NCBI GenBank assembly: GCA_016110215.1 | Contig: JADWQD010000010.1 | Span: forward strand, 310,001-374,000 | Direction: 5' to 3' | Origin: Capronia americana | Lineage: Eukaryota > Ascomycota > Eurotiomycetes > Chaetothyriales > Herpotrichiellaceae | Length of the DNA: 64,000 nt | In this document: piece after piece, positions 1 through 11,855 of the stretch | How positions within the stretch are numbered: position 1 is the first letter of the stretch | Layout: every line of letters starts with the position of its first letter | The notes under the pieces: generated by a model | The model's input: only the letters and a program-made list of their open reading frames with translations | Told to the model about the DNA's origin: nothing | Database searches by the model: none | Made by a program: the position numbers and the translations under genes

Positions 1-514
1 GACTTTAACCTTTCCCGCCTCCGATCTTTCTTTTACCACTCTGGAAGTGCCCGGCTTTACTTCAACACCCTCAACATCGCACCTTTCGTTAGAAGATGTC
101 CAAATACTCGTAATTCTGCACATAGCACTCACTGAAACATTGCCCCGCCCTTCCCGAGCACCCGCAGACATACCAAATCGCAAAATCTTACAACCTGCCA
201 CTTTCGCCGCAACCTGGCTGCAACGCTGTCGCGATACGGAGCGCGAGGTGTGAGGGCCTGGAGACCTCCTAGCATGAATGCCCGGTAGAATAGAACACAG
301 ACATACGGCGGACTTACCTCTGGGCCACCGACTGCTCACAACACTCACTTGCACCTGACGAGCTGTTCACCGGAGCTAGCCTACGCCGGCGTCAAGCTTG
401 TCCGTGTATTTGAGACCACGCCGTCCTCCTGCATCGTGCCCGCCGGTGAAGCCTGTGGTAGAACTGCCCGAACCCAGCCAGGGCTGGAGAGCCGGGCATC
501 GGCCTCCCAGTACC
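1..514. other. upstream region of the FLC-like gene, no gene seen
   Basis: No ORF here has family-like features. The short frames are neither spliced into nor continuous with the downstream protein. The region probably holds the promoter and 5' leader of the membrane-protein gene starting at 515, plus the end of whatever lies to the left of the window. Confidence 0.5.
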
Positions 515-3344
515 ATGGCTCTGGTGCGTAGCCGTGCGATGTTCTCATGGCTGGCGGCATGGTTGTTTCTGGTGGCGTTTCTCTCGTCGAACGTACAGTC
601 AGCTGCAGCAGACACAACGAGGTGGATACAATATACCGGCAACGATGGCACAGTTTGGCTTGACGACGACCGCAGACCTGCTTTGTACACTCAAGATTAC
701 GGTGATTGCATGGGCGATTCTCTGATCAATGTCACTCGTTTCGATGCGGCCTATTACAAAGACAACATGACCGTTCTTTTCCATCTGGAGGGACATTCTG
801 CATTAACAAACGAGAGCTTGATGTGTGAGTTGGCATTCTCTCTCCGGATTAAGGTGCTGACACCCGGCTGATCTCAAATTCAACACTGCAGTGTACATTG
901 GCGTCTACGCTTACGGCGAATCCCGTTTTAATCTGACGTTCAACCCGTGTGTCGCCAACATCAACAGTCTCTGTCCTGTCAATTCTTCAATACCTATCAA
1001 CGCCAATGGCATCATCCCCGTCGCGCCAACGGATGTCGCCAACATTCCCTCCATAGCGCTGACCATCCCTGACTTTGAGGGCATGGCCATCCTGCGAATC
1101 TTCGCCAACTCGACAGAATCTCAAATTGCCTGCTTCTCGGCGGTGGTGACGAATGGAGCTTCATTCTCGCACCCTTCTGCTGTGGCCTCCATTCTAGGCG
1201 TGTTTGCTGTGATCGCGTTGGTATCATCCATCGCAACCTCAATCTATGGACAGAACGTCCCCGAGATGCGGACGCATTACGCCCACTCCGTATCCATGTT
1301 GGTTGTGTTCGCGGTGTATCATCACATCTTCTTTACTGGAGGGCTGTCGATGAATTGGCCGAGCGTGCTTGTGTCGTTCTGGAGCAACTATGCATGGTCG
1401 GCCGGTATAATCTACAACCGAAACATGCAAAATACTATCAACCACTTCATTGGCAGCAACCGTGGCAATATCAGCATGATTGGTGCTGCGCCAAACGGTG
1501 AGAATGCTGTCGGGCTTGGAGGTGGTTACCAAATCTCGCAGATCTACAAGCGTGCGGCTTCAGATGCGCTGGAATCCTACGGGGATATAGTGAAGAGACA
1601 GGCAGCAGGGCCAGCAAACACGACTGACGGCACCGCCCAATTTTCTTGGTATGGGAATCCGGTGCTCCCCGGACTCCCCTTACCTGGCAACTATTCCGGT
1701 TTTGCTGGAACTCTGGCGCAACTGAACATACCAGCCTCTAACGCCTTCTTGACAGGACTGCTCTGGTACCTCATTTTCGTCGCCTGCCTTTTGGGGGCTC
1801 TTTTCCTTTTGAAGTGGACTATCGAAGCTCTTGCCGCCTGCGGTATGGTCAAGACAACTCGGCTTGGGTACTTCCGGAAGCATTGGCTATTGTTTGCGGG
1901 GGCAGCTGTCCTACGGACATGCTACATTGCGTTCTTCATGATGATGTTCTTCACCATGTTCCAATTTACCCTGGGAGGGGCTCACGGCGTCAAAGCTCTT
2001 GCGGCAGTGGTCCTTACGCTGTTCCTAGTCGCAATGTTAAGTGTTTCGGCCCTTGCGATGTGGTACCGAACTAAATCGGAAGCTCTACCCGAGATCCTGG
2101 AGCAGACTAACCAAGAATCTGAAGGGAGCGAGAAGACCGGAAATTCTGGCTGGTATAAGATCAGCTTTAAGAAGGCGCCTCAGAACCAGGTCGTGGAAGG
2201 AGACACCGGTCCCAAGACTACGTGGTGGCGAAAGCATCTGCCAGTTGTGGGTTGGGGCAGAGTTCATCCTCATGACGACGAGAACTACACCATCAAATTC
2301 GGCTGGCTGGCTTCTCGATTTCGTCGGAGTAAGTGGTGGTTCTTTTCCGTCTGGTTGATATACGAGCTTGTGAGGGCTGCATTTTATGGCGGCGCTGCAG
2401 GCCACGCCATGGTGCAGGTTTTCGGTCTCCTCGCCTGGGAAATCATTGCTCTCGTCATCATCCTCTTCATCAGACCTTTCGAAAGCAATCGACTCAACCT
2501 GATTATGGTGTACTTCCTTGGATTCAGCAAAGTGGCGACAGTGGCACTGGCATCTGCATTTGATGCTCGATTTGGACTTGACCGCATCATCACCACGGTG
2601 ATTGGAGTGGTCATCATTGTCATTCAGGGCATCCTTACCATTTGCCTCTTCATTGCCATTGCCCTCGGAGCGGTTTCAAGTTACATGTCGATTACTCGCT
2701 ACTCAGAGACCATTAAACCACGATCGTGGTTGAGACCTCGAACCCGATACTTTTCACACATTGACCGCAAAGCTACCGATCGACCGAAACCACCTCCGCC
2801 TCCTCCACCACCGGAGCCTGAACGTCCGAAGGAACCTTATTTTACAGTCTCTAATGTACGACGGGAGCTCAAGATCGAAGACGAAGATCCCGACAGTCAA
2901 GTCCCTGAAGTCGGTATGTCTCCGAGGGCTTCTGCGAGCATGGAAGTGGAGAAAAACTTCAGCGTGTCTCGATCCACATCCATGCGCTCTCGGACTAGCA
3001 TGTCGAATCTGCCGTATGGAGCGAGACCCCATCGTTCGAGCTGGAGCACAAGGGATTTCCAGAGCCTGGACCTCGATCAAGGCCCAAACCCCATACACGC
3101 ACGAATGAGTATTGAGAGTATCCGCGATGTCCCCAGTAGGCACCGTGCGGCAAGTCTGCGCGGGCAAGCAAGAGCTGGCACTCCAATCGGTGATGTGACT
3201 GATACGCCCAATGGCTCGGAGGTTCCAGCTCTCCGACGTGGGCACCGGCGCAGCATGTCGACACCACTAGGGCCAAAACGCAACAACTCGACCGTGGCTG
3301 AGGAAAAGGAGCACGACCCAGAGAGCACCCCCTCAGATCCGTAG
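515..3344 (+). CDS. FLC/TRP-like membrane protein with ML-like domain (flavin carrier family)
   Basis: Two exons, 515-824 and 892-3344, joined by a 67-bp GTGAGT...CTGCAG intron in consistent phase; about 920 residues. Residues 1-31 form a signal peptide, followed by a lumenal ML-like domain rich in N-glycosylation sequons to about residue 190. About nine hydrophobic segments follow from residue 199. The first lies before VPEMRTHYAHS, and the family-typical stretch WSNYAWSAGIIYNRNMQN follows. A cytosolic tail starts near residue 715 with a run of eight prolines and then Ser/Arg-rich sequence. The family (yeast Flc1-3, fission yeast Pkd2) sits in ER, vacuolar or plasma membranes and is tied to Ca2+ signalling, cell-wall integrity and FAD transport. 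Which activity applies here cannot be read from sequence. The start is the first in-frame ATG before the signal peptide. Confidence 0.88.
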
Positions 3345-5340
3345 ATCGGACGTGGGAAGGAGCGCATGAGACGACGAATATTTTACGACATTCATGCACA
3401 TAATTATGGTCATCAACGCTCCAAGGTGCTGTTGAAATGAGGTATGATTGTGATATATTGCACAGCGTTCATTCAGGAAGCCGAGCATAGACAAGGCATC
3501 CATGACACTGCATTTAGAGCATGATAGGGGCGTCCGGTACGACAAGCTGGTGGAGTCAGTGAGCATATTGGGCATTGGCACTTTCTGCGCGGCTCGGTGT
3601 AACGCGCTTTTATGGTCTCCATGCATACTTGGTTGGCACAGTGCTTGCATCCAGATAGAGAGTGATGATAGTCTCCTGTTGGAGAATGAACGGTGCCCAA
3701 CAGGGTCAATGAGTCCCCAAGGTGCGATGATCTCTTGCATCACGGCGATGCTGTTGTCACTGTCGCGCTCTTCCCGACCGAGGAATGCCTTAGCCTCCAA
3801 CCCGCTGCTTCATCATCGATGGTTTGTGGTAGCGTCCGGTTTGCCGGCGGACCAATTTCTTTGATGCTACAGTACGACAGACACGAGAATGGGTCTCACC
3901 ATGGAGATGGGGATATCCCGGTCCAGAGCGAGCAAGACCTGACTCCTTTTGGTGCAGGTTTTTCGGCGGTGCTGTTACAGTAAGGGTTGTTGCTTCCAGC
4001 AAAAAGTGTAAAGATCGTCTCTGTTTACTAGCAGGCAATTTGAAACGCCATATCGTGGCAAGGAAATCCAGCCTCATTCGTGGCGACAGGTTGAGACGCG
4101 GATGGCGCACCCCCTGCATCGAGGCGAGCGGTGCAGTGTCTCGCGGCGTCAGATGGCCAGCTGATTCTTCGATGGCGTTGACAAGACACGGCACCTCGGA
4201 ACGCCGGGAGGCTGTTCCAGCAGGCTCGACTTTCGAGCCTGATGTGCCAACCTGGGAACGAGTGAGGCTGCTGGACCCAGCGGCATGGCGCGTTCCTTCT
4301 TTGACAGGCAAGCGACGATGCCACGGGGAGTCAATTCCGGGTGATGCGGGCGTGCTGCCAACCACCAATGAGCCGTTGTCGTTGCCGTCTGCCAGGGTCG
4401 GCTTAAGTAATAACCCGCTCACCAGGGCCCCTAGGCGGCCCCCAGAGGGTCCGGTCAGCATCCCCAGTGGCACACGCGGCCGTCCGCTCTTCGCCGTTGG
4501 AATCTTTGGACAAGCATGATCCTTTGACCTCTGCTCGTTCTTACTTCTTGATTCATCAACACCACCTTTTCAAGCAACACCATTCTCCCTTTTCGTCCCG
4601 CTAGTTCCCAATAATCGAGATCACTTCCGTCCCAGGTTGCACGAACCAGGCAGGCGCTATCGACCATTGCCTAGACTGACGCGGACTTAATCTTCCCTAC
4701 GACCGATTTATAAGGCCCACGAAGGCCCAAGAGAAGACTCAGCGGGGACCCACGGAACCGCTTGCCCTCACACGCCGCGCCAGGCATGATTTCTCGGCCT
4801 TGCTTGACCTCCTCTTCAGCCTGCTTACGACGAGTCTGGAACGCCAATACTACCCCATTTGAAACCAATTCTCCTCCCGCCACCAGACCTCTCCCAACCC
4901 TCCTCCGATTCTTCACGACCGCCCCCCGGGTTCTGCAAGGTCCTGGATCACCCCTGCATAGGGTAGGTTTGAGAGCCGATCACTTTGGGGCGTAGATACT
5001 GTGTCGATTGGGCGTAGGTCATCTTCATCTTCACTGCGTATGCAACTCTGCTTCATCCTGTCCCCTGCAATTCGGTGTACGGAAGCCCGAAATTGAGCCT
5101 GTGCTGCGTCGAGGTACATCTTGAAGATGCTCTGCCATTTGCTCCCGGAGAGTGTCTTGTCCCTATTCACAACCTAAAGCTGGTGTAAAATCAAGTGCCG
5201 ACCTCCGTTTCCAGGTCTTACGCAGAGACGCCCGTCCCTAGGCGTGGAAGCGGCAACGAACTCACTCTGGCCTGTCAAGTCAATCTCCATTAACGGGCTC
5301 GATATCATCACCACCTCGGATTGAAACACAGACGGCGGAC
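3345..5340. other. 2-kb intergenic region, long leader of the bZIP gene likely
   Basis: No convincing gene. A 227-codon minus-strand frame (3790-4473) has no recognisable domain and looks compositional. Pyrimidine-rich stretches near 4520-4600, followed by several short upstream ATGs, suggest a long 5' leader for the regulator that starts at 5341. Confidence 0.45.
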
Positions 5341-7170
5341 ATGTCCCCACCAACAACCACCATGTCCAATACTAGTTCTCGGAGGACCACCGCTTCATCC
5401 CAAAAGAATGCCGAGAAGGCACAGAATGGTCAGCCGGCAGAAGCGAAGTCGGCTCCGGACGAAGCGACTCCCAAGCGGCCGAAGCGCACGCTGAAACTTA
5501 CTGCCTCTCAGCGAGAGAGGAAGAGAGCTATTGATCGTGAAGCTCAACGAAGCATACGGCTCAAGACCAAGAACTACATTGCTCATTTGGAGAACTTGGT
5601 GAGGATCATGGAGAACGGTGGTTCCTCGACAAATAGTGGTGAGGGCACCCAGCAATCCCACGAGCAGTCGGCGACCGAGCACCACGAGAGTGAAAGGGCG
5701 AGGGCGCTATTGTCTCAATTGCGGCAGAGCGAGGAAGAGGTCAGCACGTTGAAGGAGATGCTATCTGGGGTCCAGAAGCTGGTCGGGACCGCTCTGAATC
5801 CCGCCGACGAGTCCGACCACGGTTGGCTGGGGATGCCCAACGCCTGCAACAACGAACAACATGCCCGCAGTGCGAACTCTCTCCCAGGCGGTCCCCACGA
5901 TCAGTTGGAAAACTGCGCTTCTGTCTACTCCCACAGCTCAGACTCGTCATCTCCCTTGGTCGAGTTTGGGTATCAAGTTCCATTCGACCAACCGAGACGT
6001 GCCGAGGCATTTGGGTCAGACTTCGCCCCGAGATCATACCGTGCCCAGCCCTACACCTTGCAACAGCAGGATCTCTATAATAGCTTCGGAAGGGTCTCTG
6101 CTCCTATAACAAGACCAGATCCACCGACGTCAGATCCAACCGATGCTCCGAAGACCCGGGAAGAGGGCGATTTATTCTTCCTGTCGGACCGTGAGGTAAA
6201 TCGGGTATTGGCAGGGGGCCACCAGTCGTTTGCCAACCAGCCCCTCGACGAAGACATTATTGTCCGGGCCGTCCTCCATGGCTGGCGTGATGTCCAGGAT
6301 CAGTATCTGCTTGACAAGGGGTGGCAAGCATTAAGAAGCATTGACCAGTCCATTTTTCGTGAATGCGGGGTTGTGGAACGCATGGCGATCCTCTACATGA
6401 TGAGGTTGAAGCTTCTCCATCAGAGCAACATCAATCCGGAGTATCTAGCGCCGCTGCCACCCTTCTTCCAAAGAGGGTCTTCGGAAGACCCTGAGGTGCT
6501 GAGGAAGACGCCTGTCATTGAGCATTTTATCTGGCCCGGCCTGCGCACCAGCCTGTGCAGGAACGAGAAAAAGTACATCAACAACAAGTTCTCGGATTCA
6601 TTCCGGCAGTCGTTCAAGTTCCTGTGGCCTTTCGACATATCCGACACGTACAACAAGGATCACTCTACTCAGCTTTACTCGATCACGCCAGGATTCAAGC
6701 AGCGACAATGGGATTTGCGGTCATGGACAATGAGGAGGGATTTCTTTTCACAAGCGAGCGAGTTGATTGGCTCGATTCCCGTGTACGAAGCGCCAATGGA
6801 TCGAGTCCTGGTCCCGGCGGGGTCGATGCCGATGCAAACAGCAAGCCATAGAGCACAGGCGGCTCAGGGAGTGCACCAGCAGATGCCCATTACGGAGATA
6901 GAAGAGGCAGGGGCAGGGCAGCCACCGAATGGTATGGGGCAAGCGAACAGCCAGGCCCGCACCCCTGCTTCTGGTCGCACCCGTGGGCCAGTGCCTACAA
7001 CAGCTTCCGATATACCTGGGACACACGTCCCCTACTCGGCCGAGGTCGAGGCGTGGCTCGGCGATCCTGATATGGTGCCGCAGTACTGGAACATGTCGAC
7101 GGGCATGGCCATGGGATATGAGGCTGCTCCCCAGCAGTGGCCGAGTGTCCAGCGAGGATTTGTAGGATGA
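5341..7170 (+). CDS. bZIP transcription factor with DUF3425 domain
   Basis: Intronless, 609 residues. A basic region at about residues 47-75 (SQRERKRAIDREAQRSIRLK) leads into a short leucine-zipper-like helix ending near residue 90. Asp replaces the usual Asn of the basic region, as is common in DUF3425 bZIPs. A disordered Gln/Ser/Pro-rich middle follows. The C-terminal DUF3425 domain (about 280-480) contains the hallmark HGWRDVQ, CGVVERMAILYMMRLKLL and LWPFDI stretches. Such proteins are nuclear DNA-binding regulators found mainly in filamentous ascomycetes, often of stress or secondary metabolism. The target genes are unknown. The start MSPPTTTMSN is the first ATG of the long open frame; Met8 is an alternative. 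Confidence 0.9.
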   Translation: MSPPTTTMSNTSSRRTTASSQKNAEKAQNGQPAEAKSAPDEATPKRPKRTLKLTASQRERKRAIDREAQRSIRLKTKNYIAHLENLVRIMENGGSSTNSGEGTQQSHEQSATEHHESERARALLSQLRQSEEEVSTLKEMLSGVQKLVGTALNPADESDHGWLGMPNACNNEQHARSANSLPGGPHDQLENCASVYSHSSDSSSPLVEFGYQVPFDQPRRAEAFGSDFAPRSYRAQPYTLQQQDLYNSFGRVSAPITRPDPPTSDPTDAPKTREEGDLFFLSDREVNRVLAGGHQSFANQPLDEDIIVRAVLHGWRDVQDQYLLDKGWQALRSIDQSIFRECGVVERMAILYMMRLKLLHQSNINPEYLAPLPPFFQRGSSEDPEVLRKTPVIEHFIWPGLRTSLCRNEKKYINNKFSDSFRQSFKFLWPFDISDTYNKDHSTQLYSITPGFKQRQWDLRSWTMRRDFFSQASELIGSIPVYEAPMDRVLVPAGSMPMQTASHRAQAAQGVHQQMPITEIEEAGAGQPPNGMGQANSQARTPASGRTRGPVPTTASDIPGTHVPYSAEVEAWLGDPDMVPQYWNMSTGMAMGYEAAPQQWPSVQRGFVG

Positions 7171-7740
7171 GGGAGAGGAAACCCTGAAGTAGGGGAGTGT
7201 GTACACATAGTGAATGCTTTCAAATGCGAGTCGCGGACATACTTCGGGCCCCATGAATTCCGCCCCACCCGCGTCCCCTCCATCGATGACGTCGTGTAGA
7301 TGCCAGACGCACCCACCTAGCACCAGATGCGGCCGGCTGTGACGCCACGACGCCCGCGACGCCTTTATCACGCAATCACGTGGACCTCTGGTCGGCCTGC
7401 GATGCACGCCGCTGACAGAGCAGCATGATTCAAAAGTCCCCTAACTCATTACCTGATTACAAGCCTCCATCCAGGTTTGCCGAAAGTGTGGAATATCGAA
7501 CATGGACAGCACGCGAGAGAGGTGAACTTGCCTTTTCAAGAGAAGAAAAATTAATCACGGCCTCGACAGCATGTCTTGTTCTCACGGCTAGATCTTCCTG
7601 ATCCAGTCCCCACTCTATGCGCGTTGACTTTTCCAGAACACTTCCTTTTCTCTATCGTCCACACCGAGCTCCGGGGGGACCTGATAGTCAAGACCTTCTC
7701 CGCTCATACAGCCGGCGACAGAGATTGTCATTCAACAACC
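7171..7740. promoter_or_regulatory. intergenic region, probable promoter of the 7741 gene
   Basis: No supported gene. It contains the 3' end of the bZIP transcript and an AT-richer segment around 7440-7560 just upstream of the next start codon. Confidence 0.4.
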
Positions 7741-10700
7741 ATGAATCTCCTGATACGCAAAGCTTCCAGCAAGTCGTTGTCGGATCGAGACAACAGAGGG
7801 AGGGCCGAAAGCCAGAATGCAGTTGCGGCGGAACGTGCCCAGAGCGAGAGCAAACCGTCGCTACTGAATAGGCTAAGAAAGAGCAGTCGGTCAAGGGAGA
7901 GGGAGGATCAGAAGGGAGTCGAGGCTTCCATTTCACCCGACGTGAGTGTTGCTTTAGAGAGGCGGCGAGCCCTCCCACCCTGCGGCAGCGAGGCTGAATC
8001 GAGTGCAGGCGCGGCATGGAAGGAAACCGCCCACCGGATGGGACAAACTTCCTTCGTCTAAGGTTGCTGAAGTATCGCCGGTCGGCAAACATGATGCTCT
8101 CGAGCAGCAGCAGCAGCAGCAGCAGCAGTCAACAGAGTCAGAGAGCAATGATCAAGCAACGCGAAAGGAGATGTCATCGCTTCCCTGCGACGCTGACGGT
8201 GGTGCCCAGGAGTCGAGGGAACCAGGTAAGCCTGACCCTCTCTCACGAAGGAATGAACCATAGTGACGCCGTGACCAGTCCAACATCACAAGAGCCATCA
8301 CAAAAAAGATGGCCTCACGAAAGAAGACGTCGAGCACCTTTTCTCTGGAGCTCCTCAGTTCGTGCTGGAAAAAGGCCGAAGGGGTCGTTACTTCCCACAA
8401 GCCTTCTTCCCCTGGAACAATGACCTAGAGATCTCCGACCTCCAAGATCGAAGGTACATCAAGCACGAAAGCTTCGCTCTCTCCACACTCCACGCGCACC
8501 TGCCCATCCCCGACGAAGTTAATTGGAAACCTGGCTTAGCGGCGCCGACAAAGAAGGAAGGTCTCGATCTGGGTAAGCGGCCTATGTTCGAGCTGGGCAT
8601 TTTTGAAAGGCCGAATATGCTCGCCCTGGAAGGCCGTGAACCGGGTACCATTGGAATGCGGTATTTCCTTGAACGCCCCGTTGCGGACGGCGTGGCCGAC
8701 GAGATGACCAGAGAACATGCTAAAGACGTGGAAATTGAGATAGCCATTGCCAACGCTCCCGCAATGGAAGCCTTCAAGATGCTCGCTCTCAGCCGAGAAG
8801 ACGACGAGTCGAATGCGAAGATTGGCAAGCACGCTCCTGGTGTCGATCGAGCAAGACTGATTCGCGAGGGACCACACTCGTGGAAGGCGGTCGGGGTTAG
8901 GGATATCAGCATTGAGACGCTGGCGGACAGAATGGACACCATCGGCAATCTGCGCGACCAGGTTCTTAACGCGGGCTGGCGGGAAACGGTGCTGAACCAT
9001 ATGAACTCAGCCGAGCTATACACCCATCTGTTCACCGAGCTACTCTACCCGCCCCGCAGAATCCCGGCCGACGCGAAACACGACAAGGCATCGTTGAAAA
9101 TCCAGATCGAGGCTTTGGTCAAAGTTCTCACCACGCCTGGGGCCTGGCTGGATCTGAGCGCACCTGAGGCGAGGCTGCGATTCGGGAAAATCTTGCACAG
9201 CAGGTCGACAGCTTATGACGATGCAACAGGAATGCCTATTATCAATCCCGAACGGAAATGGCTGCTCGTTCAACTTCTCCTGTCCGTCGAACTGGTCATC
9301 CGGTTGGACGCGGCTCTGAGGTTGGGTGTGGCCCTTCATGCAGAGAGTTTCGAAGTCACCAGCGAGGAGATACATCATTTCAACAAACTTCGCAATCTGA
9401 AGGTCGACTGGGATTTGGTGGCCGCCAGACGGTATCTGTTCCTTTCCTACGTCAAGAAGACAGAGAAGAAGGGTCCGGCCTCAGCGTCAGCCCCAACGCC
9501 GCAGTCGCCGCAGCACGAGCGCCCCCCCAACCCGAGGCATGCGTCCTCAGCTGCACATGAACATCACCACGGCGGTCTTTTTGGTGGTCTGAAACACGCC
9601 ATGGGCCTGGACACCGCAGCAGAGACCGCAGCATCACATCATACGCTCGACACGTGCGATGTTGTCGTTATGCCGCGCCACGCTGCCGTCATGGTCGATG
9701 GCCTAGTACGTTTCGCGAACAACATAGGCTGGCCACGAACCGAGGAGCTCCATGAATCGTTGCGCCAGAAGCTGTGCACCCCGAACGCCGAAGATAGGGA
9801 AAGGCTACTCATGGACGCCATCGTCTGCTCAGACGCGAAAGCTCTGGAGGATAAGCCAGATAATTTGGCGGGCTCACTTGCCTCCTTCAACGTCGACCTC
9901 CACCCTGCTACACCCAGCACGGTTGGCGGTTGGCTTTCACACAGTTGGCTATCTGCCCTGATCATGCCGGGCACTTCGATCTGCGACATCCTCATATCTA
10001 CGCTGCTAGAAAACGACCCCGATCCACAGACTCTACGCGACCTCGGCTCCGCCAGCATACCGCTACGCGGAGCAGGATTCATCCTCAACGGGTCTTCATG
10101 GTGGTCCAAATCGAGCATTGTGGGACGTGTGATGGCTCCAATGCGTGGTGCGAAGGAATCCATGGGCTGGATCTTCACCCCCAATTTTGTGCCCCTGTAT
10201 GAGAACACCCTACAGCCGGTATCAAATCGGTGGGTGAGGATCAAATCATTCCCAGTGCCCACAGATAGGGCGAAGCCGAGGATATTCGATGGCGATAAAC
10301 TCGCCGAGGACTCAACACCACTGGGTAAAGGAAAAGGAGGCATCATGGGTAGCGAGTTCTCCATGGTCACAGACCACGTCTTCGACAACGATCAGGCCTC
10401 CGAAGTGCAAGTCAAAGATATCAAGGTTCATCTTTCAGCATCTGATCACACCCAAGCGTCCGCAGACCACCCACTCTCCGCATGGGCGCAATTCGACCTG
10501 GCGCTCACACAACCGACAGCCCAAGGCAATCCGATCGGCGCCTCTACAACCATACAAGTACGCTACGGCTTCAATCGCGCCGTGTACTTCGTGACCGCGC
10601 ACCCGTGCCGTCTCCCGCACGGCCACGCCACGTTCAAACCAGGCACGTTGAACTTCGAGCACGAGCAACAACACCCTCACCACAAGCCCGGGGTGGCAGA

Positions 10701-11178
10701 ACACATTCCGGCGCATCCATTGCACAAGACATACAAATTCGCGGTGAAGTCTCTCGCCGATCTGGTGCAGAATCCGAAGGTTGAACCGCCGAATCCGACG
10801 AACCATGATGAACCAGTTTGGATTATTGACGCGAGGGGCCATGCTTCCGGGGGACATCAGCATCCGCCGTTGAGCTCGAACCCGTCGGCCACCTCCACCC
10901 TCACCACGACTTCGGAAGGCACATCTAACATGGGCGTGGCGATAAGCTCCCCCACAGTCAACACCAAGTCGCACGATCCCGCGAACCTCGAAAAGTGGCT
11001 GTACGGCTCCAACGACCCGCAACTCTGGGAGAAAGACATTCTCGTCCGGGCATGGTGTGCCGAAAAGGGCAGGAATGCAATCATTGCGAGGAGTGGGAGG
11101 ACGTGTTTGAGTTGTGCGATCCGTGAAGCGAGGGCCTTGGAGGTTTCCATCATCGTGAGGGTGGGCATTAAAGAGTAA
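7741..11178 (+). CDS. large conserved-looking fungal protein, function unknown
   Basis: Three exons, 7741-7941, 8063-8225 and 8279-11178, give 1087 residues. Introns of 121 and 53 bp fit GTGAGT...AAG and GTAAGC...CAG signals and keep the frame exactly. The N-terminus is basic and Ser-rich, exon 2 encodes eight glutamines from a pure CAG run, and exon 3 begins with an acidic LTKEDVEHLF-like segment. The long C-terminal part is mostly folded-looking, with helical segments at about residues 260-480, a His/Pro-rich linker near 500-540, and a hydrophobic, glycine-rich segment near 640-720. I see no transmembrane helix, signal peptide or catalytic motif that I recognise. It has the look of a broadly conserved ascomycete hypothetical protein. 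I assign no function. Confidence 0.75.
8105..8128 (+). repeat. (CAG)8 trinucleotide repeat encoding polyglutamine
   Basis: Eight perfect CAG codons in exon 2 of the 7741 gene encode an eight-residue glutamine run; a likely length-variable site. Confidence 0.95.
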
Positions 11179-11543
11179 AGGGAAATGAAGAGGATGACCG
11201 ACAGTCAAGAAGGGTGTAATCAGGAGGGGGGTATCGGTATATATATACAGCCCAGCCCAGCCCAGCCTCGCCGGGGTTCAATGATTGTCTCTACGCCGTG
11301 ATTACGAAATGATGAACCCACGGCGTTATGGCTTAGAATATACCAATAGAGTAAGTAACCACGAAGCGAAGAGAATATAAGCCATAGAACGGAATGCGGG
11401 CCGGATGGAATGGAGTGACTTCCTTCCCTAGAGATCGCAGATCTCAGATCTCAAGGCTCACAAAGCTCAGAGCTCAGCACCAGGCGGAGGATAGGATAGG
11501 CGCAGGATCGGTAAGAGTAGGTATATATACATATATCTGTGTG

Positions 11544-11601
<58 letters not shown>

Positions 11602-11855
11602 ATCGTTTATCGTCCATCGTCCATGGCGTTAAATGTCACTGCCCTGAGTCCGATCGTGCCTTGTATATATATACAATCTGGTTCATTCTCAGGGACTGCT
11701 GGAACTCGGTCATCTCAAAACCAGTGGTTGCTATGGTATATACTTCCACACCCTTACGTACTCCGTATTCAGTCATGTAATTGTATTACCATTCAGCACT
11801 CAGCATTCTGCATTCTGCAAAGGCCAAACTGCACGGCCCAGAGGCGCATCTCATC
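11179..11855. other. convergent intergenic region with microsatellites
   Basis: Lies between two convergent genes. It holds AT dinucleotide stretches near 11238-11248 and 11521-11537 and the TC/GT microsatellite listed separately. No gene is seen. Confidence 0.6.
11548..11600 (+). repeat. (TC)21 then (GT)5 dinucleotide microsatellite
   Basis: Uninterrupted TC repeat from 11548 to 11590, immediately followed by GT repeats to 11600. Noncoding. Confidence 0.95.

Noticed and set aside
3790..4473. 227-codon minus-strand ORF
   Set aside because: No domain, biased composition, no splice or start context, and it overlaps other open frames; likely chance in GC-rich leader sequence.
10435..11208. 257-codon minus-strand ORF opposite the 7741 gene
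   Set aside because: Antisense shadow of a well-supported coding exon; its Arg-rich composition reflects reverse reading of codons.
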